Of a stretch of 64,000 bases of DNA, positions 25,639 to 33,403 are shown in pieces. The notes below the pieces were generated by a model. It did not search any database. It was not told where the DNA came from and saw only the letters and a list, made by a program, of their open reading frames with translations. How positions within the stretch are numbered: the stretch's first letter is position 1; every line of letters starts with the position of its first letter. Source of the stretch: CAWCAW01 sp963793645 (GTDB lineage: Bacteria; Actinomycetota; Acidimicrobiia; Acidimicrobiales; UBA8190); contig CAWCAW010000009.1 of assembly GCA_963793645.1 (NCBI GenBank), positions 62,001 to 126,000 on the forward strand, in the 5' to 3' direction. A program made the position numbers and the translations under genes.

Positions 25639-25665
25639 CATCCATTTCATAGAAACGAGTCGATT
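25639..25665 (+). promoter_or_regulatory. weak ECF-promoter-like boxes before the DUF4331 gene
   Basis: CATCC (25639-25643) and TCGATT (25660-25665) have the same 16-base gap as the other sites, but the -10 box matches poorly and sits three bases before the ATG at 25669. It may be chance or an inactive relic. Confidence 0.25.
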
Positions 25666-25668
25666 CCC

Positions 25669-27168
25669 ATGTCCTCACATCGCGAAGCACCCGAGATCTC
25701 CAAGAACCCCACCGCGGACAGCACCGACCTTTACGCCTTTGTGACCCCCAACAAGGGCCTCACCGATACCGTCACCCTCATCGCGAACTACATCCCGCTC
25801 GAGGCTCCCGACGGCGGTCCGAACTTCTACGAGTTCAGCGACGACGTGCTCTATGAGATCCATATCGACAACACGGGAAACGGTGTCGCTGATATCAGCT
25901 TTCAGTTCCAGTTCGAGACGGTCAACAACATTCCTTCCTCGTTTCTTTACAACGACGGGCCGATCACCTCGCTGACTCCCCCGTCGTCGATGTCCGCATG
26001 GAACCGCCAGCAGACGTACACCTTGACCCGTGTCGACCACAACGCCCAGAACCGATGGGGATGTTCGACGACGGTGCTCGGATCGCGCCTCCTCAGCCCC
26101 CCGTGCAACATCGGCCCGCTTTCGACCCCCAACTACGCCAAAGCGTTGGCCGATGCGGCCATCTTGTCGGTATCGAAAGGGCCTTTTTCGGCGACGGTGT
26201 TCGCCGGGCAACGGGCCGAGGGTTTCTATGTCGACCTCGGCGCCGTCTTCGATCTCGGGGACCTGCGCGGCTTCGCGGGCGACCACTCCGGAGGCGCTGC
26301 CGCCGGGCTGCTCAACGGCATGCCAGGGGTGAACTCGACTGCCGATGTCAACGTGCACTCCTTGGCCCTGCAGATCCCCATCGACCAGCTCACCCGGTCC
26401 AAGCCCTCAGGGCCGCTGGACCCGGCGGCGGTCATCGGGGTGTGGACGACGGCCAGCAAGCAGCGCGCCTGGATCCAGACTGACGGCGGCATGAGTGCGC
26501 CGTTTTGGTCTGGACCGTGGACGCAGGTGTCACGTCTCGGCAACCCACTGACCAACGAGCTGCTCATCGGCATAGGCGACAAGGACAGCTGGAACCGCCA
26601 GCCACCGACCGCAGACGGCCAATACTTCCTGCATTACTTCACCCAGCCTCTTCTGGCTCAGCTTCTGCCTGACCTTTACAAAGGGGTGTTCAAGAATCTG
26701 GCCACGTACAACAGCACCCCCGGTGCCAGTCGTCCCGATATCGAAGCCATCTTCCTTACAGGCCTTCCCGTCATCGATGCGATTAGCCCGTCGTTCACGA
26801 CCTATAACGGCACAGGGGTCAAGGCCGACATGCTGCGCCTGAACACCGCCATCGCGCCGACGATGTCCCCGGGCACGAACCTCGGCTTGCTCGGCGGAGA
26901 CTTGGCCGGCTTCCCCAATGGCCGCCGGGTATTCGACGACGTGGCCACCATCGCCCTGCGGGCCGTTGCCGGAGCAACCTTGGGCCTGGTGACGACCTAT
27001 ACCGCTGACATGGCCGCCGGGGAGGTCGACTTTGGACTGACCTCGAGCGCCAGCGACCTGTCGGCTAAAGGCACCGAGAACTACCTGCCGGTCTTTCCCT
27101 TCCTGGGTGTTCCCTACGCCGGATACTCAAACCCCAGCGTCACCCCGGTGTCGTCGGCGGCGTCGTAA
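25669..27168 (+). CDS. DUF4331 family protein
   Basis: The 499-residue protein opens MSSHREAPEISKNPTADSTD, the characteristic start of DUF4331, followed by LYAFVTP, DVLYEIHIDNTGNGVADISF and a long beta-rich body with GLLGGDLAGFPNGRRVFDD and the C-terminal NYLPVFPFLGVPYAGY that mark the family. DUF4331 has no established function. No signal peptide precedes SSHREAP here, so either the protein is cytoplasmic or it is exported with a partner such as the small Tat protein encoded just upstream. It is followed two bases later by a small partner gene. High abundance of DxTDxYAF-type acidic residues may bind metal, which is inference. Confidence 0.85.
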   Translation: MSSHREAPEISKNPTADSTDLYAFVTPNKGLTDTVTLIANYIPLEAPDGGPNFYEFSDDVLYEIHIDNTGNGVADISFQFQFETVNNIPSSFLYNDGPITSLTPPSSMSAWNRQQTYTLTRVDHNAQNRWGCSTTVLGSRLLSPPCNIGPLSTPNYAKALADAAILSVSKGPFSATVFAGQRAEGFYVDLGAVFDLGDLRGFAGDHSGGAAAGLLNGMPGVNSTADVNVHSLALQIPIDQLTRSKPSGPLDPAAVIGVWTTASKQRAWIQTDGGMSAPFWSGPWTQVSRLGNPLTNELLIGIGDKDSWNRQPPTADGQYFLHYFTQPLLAQLLPDLYKGVFKNLATYNSTPGASRPDIEAIFLTGLPVIDAISPSFTTYNGTGVKADMLRLNTAIAPTMSPGTNLGLLGGDLAGFPNGRRVFDDVATIALRAVAGATLGLVTTYTADMAAGEVDFGLTSSASDLSAKGTENYLPVFPFLGVPYAGYSNPSVTPVSSAAS

Positions 27169-27170
27169 CC

Positions 27171-27506
27171 ATGGAGCACACACTCGATCCCAGCGAAGCC
27201 GGATCTGTGGTCCTTGACATCGGTGGAGACGTCGGAGCAGTCATCGTGGCTGCTCCGGCGTCACTCGCCGGGCAAGAGATCGAAATCCGGCCTTGCGGTT
27301 CGGGCTGGGACGGAACGCACGTCGCCGTCAGAGCCCGGCATCTGCCTGGCGGTCCTATCCACGCCGCGCTGTTCGAAGCACTGCGCGCCGGGCAGTACGA
27401 GGTACGGATTCGCGCCCAGGAAGACGAAGGGCCAACCACGACGTTCGTGATCGAGGGCGGCCGTGTCGCTCATGTTGAGTTACGGCAACCGGCTTTGGCG
27501 ACGTAG
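27171..27506 (+). CDS. small conserved hypothetical protein downstream of DUF4331
   Basis: The 111-residue protein starts two bases after the DUF4331 stop, so it is probably co-translated. It is all-beta in appearance: GSVVLDIGGDVGAVIVAAP, an EIEIRPCGSGWDGTHVAVRA strand pair, and YEVRIRAQE with a final VEGGRVAHVELRQP-like strand. The VVLDIGGDxGA opening occurs in other actinobacterial hypotheticals I recognise only as a pattern. No signal peptide or catalytic motif. Function unknown; association with the Tat/DUF4331 block is the main clue. Confidence 0.7.
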   Translation: MEHTLDPSEAGSVVLDIGGDVGAVIVAAPASLAGQEIEIRPCGSGWDGTHVAVRARHLPGGPIHAALFEALRAGQYEVRIRAQEDEGPTTTFVIEGGRVAHVELRQPALAT

Positions 27507-27668
27507 TCGCGGCGCCTTTGTGAGCGCCAGGGTTCGGCGCTCGTCCTCGAGCCTGGGTAGATCAGGAGCCTGGCGGTGGCGAGAGATCGGCCTTGTCCGA
27601 ACATGGCACTTGTCGCCCTCACCACGGGCATCGACCTTGTCCCGCTTCTCATTTGGGGAAGCCGCCCT

Positions 27669-27693
27669 GACCCGCCCCGCGTCGGGGCGGGTC
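27669..27693. terminator. strong hairpin between convergent genes
   Basis: GACCCGCCCCG (27669-27679) and CGGGGCGGGTC (27683-27693) form a perfect 11-bp stem with a 3-base loop. It lies between the last gene of the DUF4331 block (+) and the beta-helix gene (-). No T-run follows, so it is probably a GC-rich bidirectional terminator. The bases from 27507 to 27668 hold no other convincing feature. Confidence 0.65.
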
Positions 27694-27718
27694 GACGGGC
27701 TTCAACCGTTGTGAGACC

Positions 27719-28873
27719 TCAGCTAAGGGATCTGGAGTTGTGTGCCGCGGTTACGTTGTAGACACCCGCATCCGGTTGCACGTAGATGCCTCCGTCGGGG
27801 AACTGAACGCTTCCCGAGTTGTACGAGACGTTGGCAGTGAGCTCGTTTCCACTTTGGGCATCGAGGGAGACGGCATCACACCCGGGCGCAGGGGCGTTGG
27901 AACTGCACGCGCCAAGGTGGAACGTGTTGTGCACCGCGGTCAGGTTAGTGTTTCCGGTGCACGGCCCCGATGCCGAAGGCTCACAGTTTCCTCCGCTGTA
28001 CCCCGCCGCGGCCGCAATCCCGATTCCTGCGTATCCGCGGAACTGGCTATGGCTGATGGCGTCGAAGGCGGTGCCGGGCTGGTCACTGAGAACGAACAGG
28101 CCCTCGGCCGGATAGACCGTGCTGCTTCCCGAGCAGTTCCCCGCACACGCTACGAGGCCCGTGAATTTGTCGTTGTCGATCGACACCGTCCCGCCAACCC
28201 CGCCACCTTCGAGCAGGGCTCCCTGGAAGTTGCCGGTGCTGATGGAATGACTGAACGTGACATCCGCCGCGTCGTTAAAGGTGTCGAATCCAATCCCCCC
28301 GTAGTCGGCAGAATCGTCAACCGCGTCGAGCGTGACGTGACTCACGGTGATGACGTCGCCATGGTTGGCATCTGCGTAGATCGACACGTCGCTTGGAACC
28401 TCATCCTCCGCGTATTCGTTGGCTGTTTCATAGGCGTTCTCGACAGTGAAGTTGTTGATCGTGATGGCCCCGCTCTGTCCCGGGTTGTTCTGCACGGAGA
28501 TGACGCCGTAGTAACCCAAGGCGCCCGTGTCGATCCCGTGTCCGTCGATGATGGATGCTCCGAACCGAGCGCCCTCAAGGGTGACCGGATGAGTGATATT
28601 CACGGTCTGGTCGTAGGTCCCCGCCGCCACTTTGACCGTGGCGCCGACTACGGCCACGTTGACGGCGTGCTGGATCGTTGCGCACGCAGCGCTTTGGCTA
28701 CATGGATTGGAATCGCTGCCTGTCGGGGAGACGTAAAGAGTTGTGCTCGGTGCCGCCGATGCCACCTGAGCTCCTTGCACTACAAATCCTGCCGTCACAG
28801 CCAGAGTCGCCATGAGGGGGCCGGCCAACGGGAATAAGGCGCTTTTGGCGGGGCCCGAACCTCGTCGCGCCAT
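27719..28873 (-). CDS. secreted parallel beta-helix (right-handed) repeat protein
   Basis: ATG 28873 (MARRGSGPAKSALFPLAG) gives a classical signal peptide ending QVASAAPS; an in-frame ATG at 28891 adds six residues. The mature part begins TTLYVSPTGSDSNPCSQSAA and CATIQHAVNVAVVGATVKVA, the usual N-terminal cap of pectate-lyase-like beta-helix proteins, followed by coil repeats (ITINNFTVENAY, DVITVSHVTLDAVDDS, VSIDNDKFTGL). Cysteine pairs suggest extracytoplasmic disulfides. No pectate-lyase active-site signature is evident, so the role may be binding rather than cleavage. Confidence 0.8.
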   Translation of the reverse strand: MARRGSGPAKSALFPLAGPLMATLAVTAGFVVQGAQVASAAPSTTLYVSPTGSDSNPCSQSAACATIQHAVNVAVVGATVKVAAGTYDQTVNITHPVTLEGARFGASIIDGHGIDTGALGYYGVISVQNNPGQSGAITINNFTVENAYETANEYAEDEVPSDVSIYADANHGDVITVSHVTLDAVDDSADYGGIGFDTFNDAADVTFSHSISTGNFQGALLEGGGVGGTVSIDNDKFTGLVACAGNCSGSSTVYPAEGLFVLSDQPGTAFDAISHSQFRGYAGIGIAAAAGYSGGNCEPSASGPCTGNTNLTAVHNTFHLGACSSNAPAPGCDAVSLDAQSGNELTANVSYNSGSVQFPDGGIYVQPDAGVYNVTAAHNSRSLS

Positions 28874-29121
28874 GAGTGACCTGCGTCGCACTATTGACCC
28901 TCCTTGTTATTAGGGACGACCGAGAGCCGATTCCCCATTGCTCTTTGACGGTCCGTCGAGGCAACCCGCAGCCCTGTCAGACCTGACTCTTGCCGGTCTG
29001 TCTACCACTGTTGTTACCGGGTTACACCGTCAAAAATGACGACCATCGGACGCTTCTGGGGGATTCGGCTCGGGAGCGAAGCCTGGCAAAGACCTCGAGG
29101 AGGTCATCTGCTTCCCGGACC

Positions 29122-29790
29122 TCATGACTCCAAATAGCGCAGCACCGCCAACACGCGGCGGTGATCGGTGGAGGTGGCCGGCAAGTCCAGCTTTGAAAAG
29201 ATGTTGGCCACGTGCTTCTCTACGGCACCTTCGGAGATGACGAGACTTGCGGCGATGGCGGAGTTCGTGCGGCCCTCCGCCATCAGCGTCAGCACCTCAC
29301 GCTCCCGGCCGCTCAATCCGGCCAGCATGTCGGTGCGGCGAGACGCTCCTAAGAGCTGGGTCACCACCTCAGGGTCGAGGGCCGTGCCTCCCGACGCCAC
29401 ACGCACTAATGCCTCCGCGAAATCGGCGACGTCGGCCACCCGGTCTTTGAGAAGATAGCCAATTCCGGCCGCCCCACCAGCGAGTAACTCGGTGGCGTAG
29501 CGCGTCTCGATGTATTGAGAGAACACCAGGATCCCCACCCCGGGATGACTCCGCCGCAACCTGATGGCGGCCCCCAGCCCCTCATCGGTGAACGTCGGCG
29601 GCATGCGGATATCGACGACCGCCACGTCGGGGGGATCTGCGGCAACTGTTTGCTCCAGGCTGAGCGGATCACTCACAGCACCGATGACAGCGAATCCCCG
29701 ATCGACGAGAAGCTGGACCAACCCGTCTCGGAGGATGGCGGAGTCCTCGGCGATCACGACACGAAGGGCGTCGGCGGCGGCCACACTCAC
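29122..29790 (-). CDS. NarL/FixJ-type response regulator
   Basis: The 222-residue protein has a receiver domain (VVIAEDSAILRDGL, phospho-acceptor Asp in VAVVDIRMPP, switch Thr/Ser replaced by FSQ, Lys in YLLKDRV). Its LuxR-type helix-turn-helix (LSGREREVLTLMAEGRTNSA, ISEGAVEKHVANIFSKL) follows. It overlaps the histidine kinase gene by four bases and ends the four-gene operon ATPase-permease-kinase-regulator. Regulators of this setting usually control the linked ABC exporter in response to envelope or drug stress. Confidence 0.9.
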   Translation of the reverse strand: MSVAAADALRVVIAEDSAILRDGLVQLLVDRGFAVIGAVSDPLSLEQTVAADPPDVAVVDIRMPPTFTDEGLGAAIRLRRSHPGVGILVFSQYIETRYATELLAGGAAGIGYLLKDRVADVADFAEALVRVASGGTALDPEVVTQLLGASRRTDMLAGLSGREREVLTLMAEGRTNSAIAASLVISEGAVEKHVANIFSKLDLPATSTDHRRVLAVLRYLES

Positions 29791-31169
29791 GCCTGAATGG
29801 GCAGATCGACGGTGACGGTCGTCGGCCCCCCAGGGGGGCTGGCGATGCTCAATTGCCCGTCGACGGCGCTCACCCGATCGGCCAGCCCGGCCAGGCCGCT
29901 CGACGACGAACCGACCCGATTGACCACCGCGCCACCTGCGCCGTCGTCACGCACCACGATTCGCAGCCACGGGCCGTGCTGGGCACAGCTCAGAGAGGCG
30001 CGCGACGCCTGGGCATGCAGGGCCACGTTGGCCAACAACTCCGCGGCGCAGAAGTAGCAGATGGCCTCGATGGCCGGGCTGGGCCGGGATTGCACGGATA
30101 CGGCAACTTCGGTTGGCACCGGACTGCGAGCGGCCAAGGTTGCGAGGGCATTTTCTAAGCCGGTGTCAAGCGCCGGCGGGTGTATCCCACGGGCCAGATC
30201 CCTCAGGTCGGTGATGGCTTCCTTTGCCCCACGGTGCGCTTCGTCGATCAATCGTCGGATGGCGTCAAGGTCGGCGCTGTCGTCGCCTTGGCCATCGAGG
30301 TTCTCGAGCTTCTCCTTCGCCTGCCCGAGCCGCATGGCGAGAGCAACCAGCTGGGCCTGGGTGCCATCGTGGAGGTTGCGCTCGATACGTTTGAGCGTCG
30401 TCGTAGCCGCGTCGAGGGTCCTGGACCTCGACTCCTCGAGGCTCCTTACGCGCGACGTCGCCGCGTCTGGGCCGAGGAGAACATGCATCATCTGCCGGTC
30501 GAGGTACACGACCACCCTCATGGCCCAGGGGGCGACGAACAGCAAGAGCACGCCCGTAACGAACACACCGAAGTGGGTAGCGAACCCGGATCCCGGTCCA
30601 CCGTTGGGGCTGGCGGGATTGAAAAATCGGCCGAAGGGTCCGAACCTCGCCGTCCAAGTCACCCCGATCAGAGGAGAAGCGATACCGAAAAGCGCTTCGA
30701 GCCAGATGCTGAGGGCAAACCACACGCCAAAGAGCGTCAGCGGCACTTTGGCCACGAAATAGGCCAGCGACTTCCACGCGGTGCGGTCGCCCAGAGAGGC
30801 TCGTAACCAACCGAACATACCGGGGGGCCATGTGAACGGCTCGGGTTCGGCGATGTCCTCGCCCAGCATTCGCCGGGCCACGCCCCGTTGCCAGCGACCG
30901 ATGCCTCGGGCGGCGCGCAGGCCCCCGGCGAGGATGGCCACACCGACGAACGCCACGGTGAGTGCCAAGCCGACGATCCCGAGCGTACCGAGCGCGAATG
31001 CGGCGGCGACGGCAAGGGCGGAACCGGCCAGGAAGTACCCCAGTTCCGCCCAGCTCCGCTTTTGGAACGGCTCGCGGAGAATCATCCGAAGCAGGCGCCG
31101 GGCTCGTTCCGCTTCCTCCTGCGGTATCCGGATCTGCATCCAACTGCCCTCGGCGCCGGTGTTGGTCAA
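29787..31169 (-). CDS. sensor histidine kinase (NarL-partner, HisKA_3 type)
   Basis: The 460-residue product has four to six membrane segments in the first ~250 residues. The HisKA_3 dimerisation segment is ERNLHDGTQAQLVALAMRLG, whose His in LHDG is the phosphorylation site. The GHKL ATPase domain follows with ELLANVALHAQASRAS (N box), VVRDDGAGGA (G1) and GSSSGLAGLADRVSAVDG (G2). The N-terminus resembles the sensor-kinase DUF-type membrane domain common in actinobacteria. GTG/ATG start at 31169 overlaps the permease stop by four bases; an internal ATG at 31139 is possible. Paired with the downstream regulator. Confidence 0.88.
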   Translation of the reverse strand: MTNTGAEGSWMQIRIPQEEAERARRLLRMILREPFQKRSWAELGYFLAGSALAVAAAFALGTLGIVGLALTVAFVGVAILAGGLRAARGIGRWQRGVARRMLGEDIAEPEPFTWPPGMFGWLRASLGDRTAWKSLAYFVAKVPLTLFGVWFALSIWLEALFGIASPLIGVTWTARFGPFGRFFNPASPNGGPGSGFATHFGVFVTGVLLLFVAPWAMRVVVYLDRQMMHVLLGPDAATSRVRSLEESRSRTLDAATTTLKRIERNLHDGTQAQLVALAMRLGQAKEKLENLDGQGDDSADLDAIRRLIDEAHRGAKEAITDLRDLARGIHPPALDTGLENALATLAARSPVPTEVAVSVQSRPSPAIEAICYFCAAELLANVALHAQASRASLSCAQHGPWLRIVVRDDGAGGAVVNRVGSSSSGLAGLADRVSAVDGQLSIASPPGGPTTVTVDLPIQA

Positions 31170-31969
31170 GCGTCTCGCCTATCGAACAACACGAAACCAA
31201 CGGCGACGGTGATTCCCGCGTAGAGGGCCATGAGCAACAACCCTACGGCGGGTGGGACTGGTCCGTTGGGTCCACCCCCTTGATTGACGGTGGACATGAT
31301 CGAGTTGAACAGTATGTTCGTCGGCACGTAACGAAGGTCCGGTTGGGATATGCCGTGCATGACGAGTGGTAGCACGAACACCACGGCCACGAACGCGGCG
31401 ATGGCGGCGGCGGTGTTGCGGAAGATAACCCCGAAACCAAAAGCCATGAGGGCGAGCAAGGCGATGAACACGCCGCTCATGATCACCGCCCGTAGTGCCC
31501 CTGACGATGCCAACGTGTCTGACGGAGCGCCCCCTCCCGACAGGATGCCCTGGCCAAGGAAAAAGCACGTGAAACTGAGCACTTCGCAGAAGACCAGCGC
31601 GCCGACGGCGGTGACCCCGAGCTTGGTGGCCAACAGGACAGGCCGCTTCGGGACAGCCGCCAACGTCGTGCGGATCATGCCGCTCGCATACTCACTGGTG
31701 ATGAGCATTGCTCCGAAGACACCGCCGGTGAGGGCGACGGCGATCAGGCCGCTCAAAGCCTGCGAAGTCGGGTCGAAACCCATGTACCACCCGGCCGAAT
31801 GGTGCACGACGGAGTGGGTCGCCAGGCTTGTCACTAACAGGCTGGCCACGACCGTGAGACCGAAGATGATGGCGGTCGATCGAAGTGTCAGGATCTTGAC
31901 GACCTCGGCTCTGGCCACGTGCTTGATGCGATAGTGCCCCGTTGGGGCATTCCCGATGGCAATGGTCAT
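31166..31969 (-). CDS. ABC transporter permease (ABC-2 type)
   Basis: The 267-residue protein has six predicted membrane segments and the ABC-2 permease layout: a cytoplasmic start, KILTLRSTAIIFGLTVVASL, then ITSEYASGMIRTTLAAVPKR (the usual cytosolic coupling segment) and AAIAAFVAVVFVLPLV. It overlaps the ATPase upstream and the kinase downstream by four bases each. It should form an exporter with that ATPase; the substrate (drug, lipid or peptide) is unknown. Confidence 0.87.
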   Translation of the reverse strand: MTIAIGNAPTGHYRIKHVARAEVVKILTLRSTAIIFGLTVVASLLVTSLATHSVVHHSAGWYMGFDPTSQALSGLIAVALTGGVFGAMLITSEYASGMIRTTLAAVPKRPVLLATKLGVTAVGALVFCEVLSFTCFFLGQGILSGGGAPSDTLASSGALRAVIMSGVFIALLALMAFGFGVIFRNTAAAIAAFVAVVFVLPLVMHGISQPDLRYVPTNILFNSIMSTVNQGGGPNGPVPPAVGLLLMALYAGITVAVGFVLFDRRDA

Positions 31970-32910
31970 CTGGGTTGGTTCCTCTCACCGGCCGCAACCG
32001 GGCCGACCACGGTCGACGGGCGGTACTCCACCTCGTCATGCGTGAGCTCCATAAAGGCGTCCTCCAACGATGCGGTGATCGGCGTCAGCTCGTGGATCCG
32101 CAGTCCCTGCTGCTTCGCCAAGTCGCCGATCTCGGAAGCGGTCAGTCCTTCGACGATCAACGATTCCTCGGCAGCGCTGACCGTGGCTCCCGCCGCCGCG
32201 AGTGAAGAGGTGAACGCATGGAGATCAGGGGTGACGAGTTTGACGGCTCCGCCTCCACTTCTGGACACGAAGTCGGCCACAGACGTCTCGGCGATCAGCC
32301 GGCCCCGGCCGATCACAATGAGACGGTCGGCCGTGAGGGCCATCTCGCTGATCAGGTGGCTCGACACGAACACCGTTCGGCCCTGCGCCGCCAGGTCTCG
32401 AAGGAAGTGCCGCACCCAACGGATACCCTCGGGGTCCAGACCATTGACCGGCTCGTCAAACAACAAGACGCCGGGGTCTCCCAACAGCGCCCCGGCGATG
32501 CCGAGCCGCTGACTCATGCCAAGGGAGAACTTCCCGGCTCGTCGGTTTGCGACAGAGCTGATTCCGACCTGGTCCAGGACCTCATCGACCCGGCGAAGCG
32601 GGATGTCGTTGGCCAGAGCCAACCACCGCAGGTGGTTGCGGGCCGTGCGGGCGGGGTGGAACGCTTTCGCGTCGAGCAAGGCGCCGACCTCCCGCAGGGG
32701 CCAGGCCAGCTTGGAATATGCCTTGCCGGCGATCAGGACCGACCCTGAGTCGGGGATGTCGAGACCCATGATCATCCGCATCGTCGTCGACTTGCCCGAC
32801 CCGTTCGGCCCGAGGAACCCGGTGACGACCCCGGGTTGGACCTCGAAGGTCAGGTCGTCCACCGCGATGGAGGCGCCGTAGCGTTTGGTCAGTGCATGTG
32901 CGGTGATCAT
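31966..32910 (-). CDS. ABC transporter ATP-binding protein
   Basis: ATG 32910 (MITAHALTKRYGASIAVDD) is the natural start; an ATG at 33018 lies beyond the palindromic operator-like site. The 314-residue ATPase has Walker A GPNGSGKSTT, Q-loop replaced around VGALLDA, signature FSLGMSQRLGIAG, Walker B GVLLFDEPVNGLDPEG and the H-loop VFVSSHLISEM. A C-terminal ~90-residue extension is typical of drug-type DrrA/BcrA-like ATPases. It leads the exporter/two-component operon. Confidence 0.9.
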   Translation of the reverse strand: MITAHALTKRYGASIAVDDLTFEVQPGVVTGFLGPNGSGKSTTMRMIMGLDIPDSGSVLIAGKAYSKLAWPLREVGALLDAKAFHPARTARNHLRWLALANDIPLRRVDEVLDQVGISSVANRRAGKFSLGMSQRLGIAGALLGDPGVLLFDEPVNGLDPEGIRWVRHFLRDLAAQGRTVFVSSHLISEMALTADRLIVIGRGRLIAETSVADFVSRSGGGAVKLVTPDLHAFTSSLAAAGATVSAAEESLIVEGLTASEIGDLAKQQGLRIHELTPITASLEDAFMELTHDEVEYRPSTVVGPVAAGERNQPR

Positions 32911-32970
32911 CACCAGAAGGGTAAAGGACCGCCCTGTTTGGCGGAATACCGCTAGTCGGCGTCTTTCCAT

Positions 32971-32984
32971 TGGGGTTAACCCCA
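32971..32984. promoter_or_regulatory. palindrome TGGGGTTAACCCCA, left copy
   Basis: A perfect 14-bp palindrome lies 61 bases upstream of the minus-strand ATPase start. A near-identical copy (one base different) occurs 232 bp away before the divergent ABC operon, so a common regulator probably binds both; the co-transcribed NarL-type regulator is the first candidate. Confidence 0.6.
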
Positions 32985-33202
32985 CCATCTTGGGTCCGGG
33001 GGTTGTCCGAGCACTCAAAGCGCACGATTGAACACCGAGTTCCCGACCGGATCGCGTGAGCTCCCCTCCCGGATATATCAGTTCCGCGGTTGACGATGTC
33101 CTCAGGTGCTTCGGTTAGCCACGAGATCACCCTTCGTGAGCAACCCGCGGTATTCGATTTGATCCTCAACCACGGTCATCCCATCATCCCACCGAGTGAA
33201 CC

Positions 33203-33216
33203 TGGGGCTAACCCCA
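33203..33216. promoter_or_regulatory. palindrome TGGGGCTAACCCCA, right copy
   Basis: Second copy of the 14-bp motif with C instead of T at position 6. It is 82 bases upstream of the leader ORF of the second ABC operon. The remaining bases of the 385-bp divergent region hold no other clear gene. Confidence 0.55.
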
Positions 33217-33297
33217 AGTGGACTCCACCTGTTAGCCGGCTTTTCGCGGACCCGTTGAGTCCGTAGCGTAGGGAGCATCCACTGCTCCAAGGAGACG

Positions 33298-33393
33298 ATG
33301 GTGGAAATTGATCGCTGGGTTCTAGCCGTCGCGAGCGATCTGACTCGTGAGCGACAAACCGCCACCGCCGAGCCTTTCTTACTATCGACATGA
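33298..33393 (+). CDS. possible 31-residue leader ORF upstream of ABC operon
   Basis: AAGGAG at 33289-33294 precedes ATG 33298, and the frame MVEIDRWVLAVASDL continues to TGA at 33391-33393. Ten bases later the ABC ATPase begins with its own AAAAGAG site. Leader peptides before drug exporters can act in ribosome-mediated attenuation, but no similarity is known for this peptide and the spacing from AAGGAG to ATG is short (3 bases). Confidence 0.35.
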   Translation: MVEIDRWVLAVASDLTRERQTATAEPFLLST

Positions 33394-33403
33394 AAAGAGA
33401 CTC

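Noticed and set aside
27463..27714. 83-codon plus-strand frame after the DUF4331 partner
   Set aside because: Runs through the strong hairpin and has no protein-like pattern.
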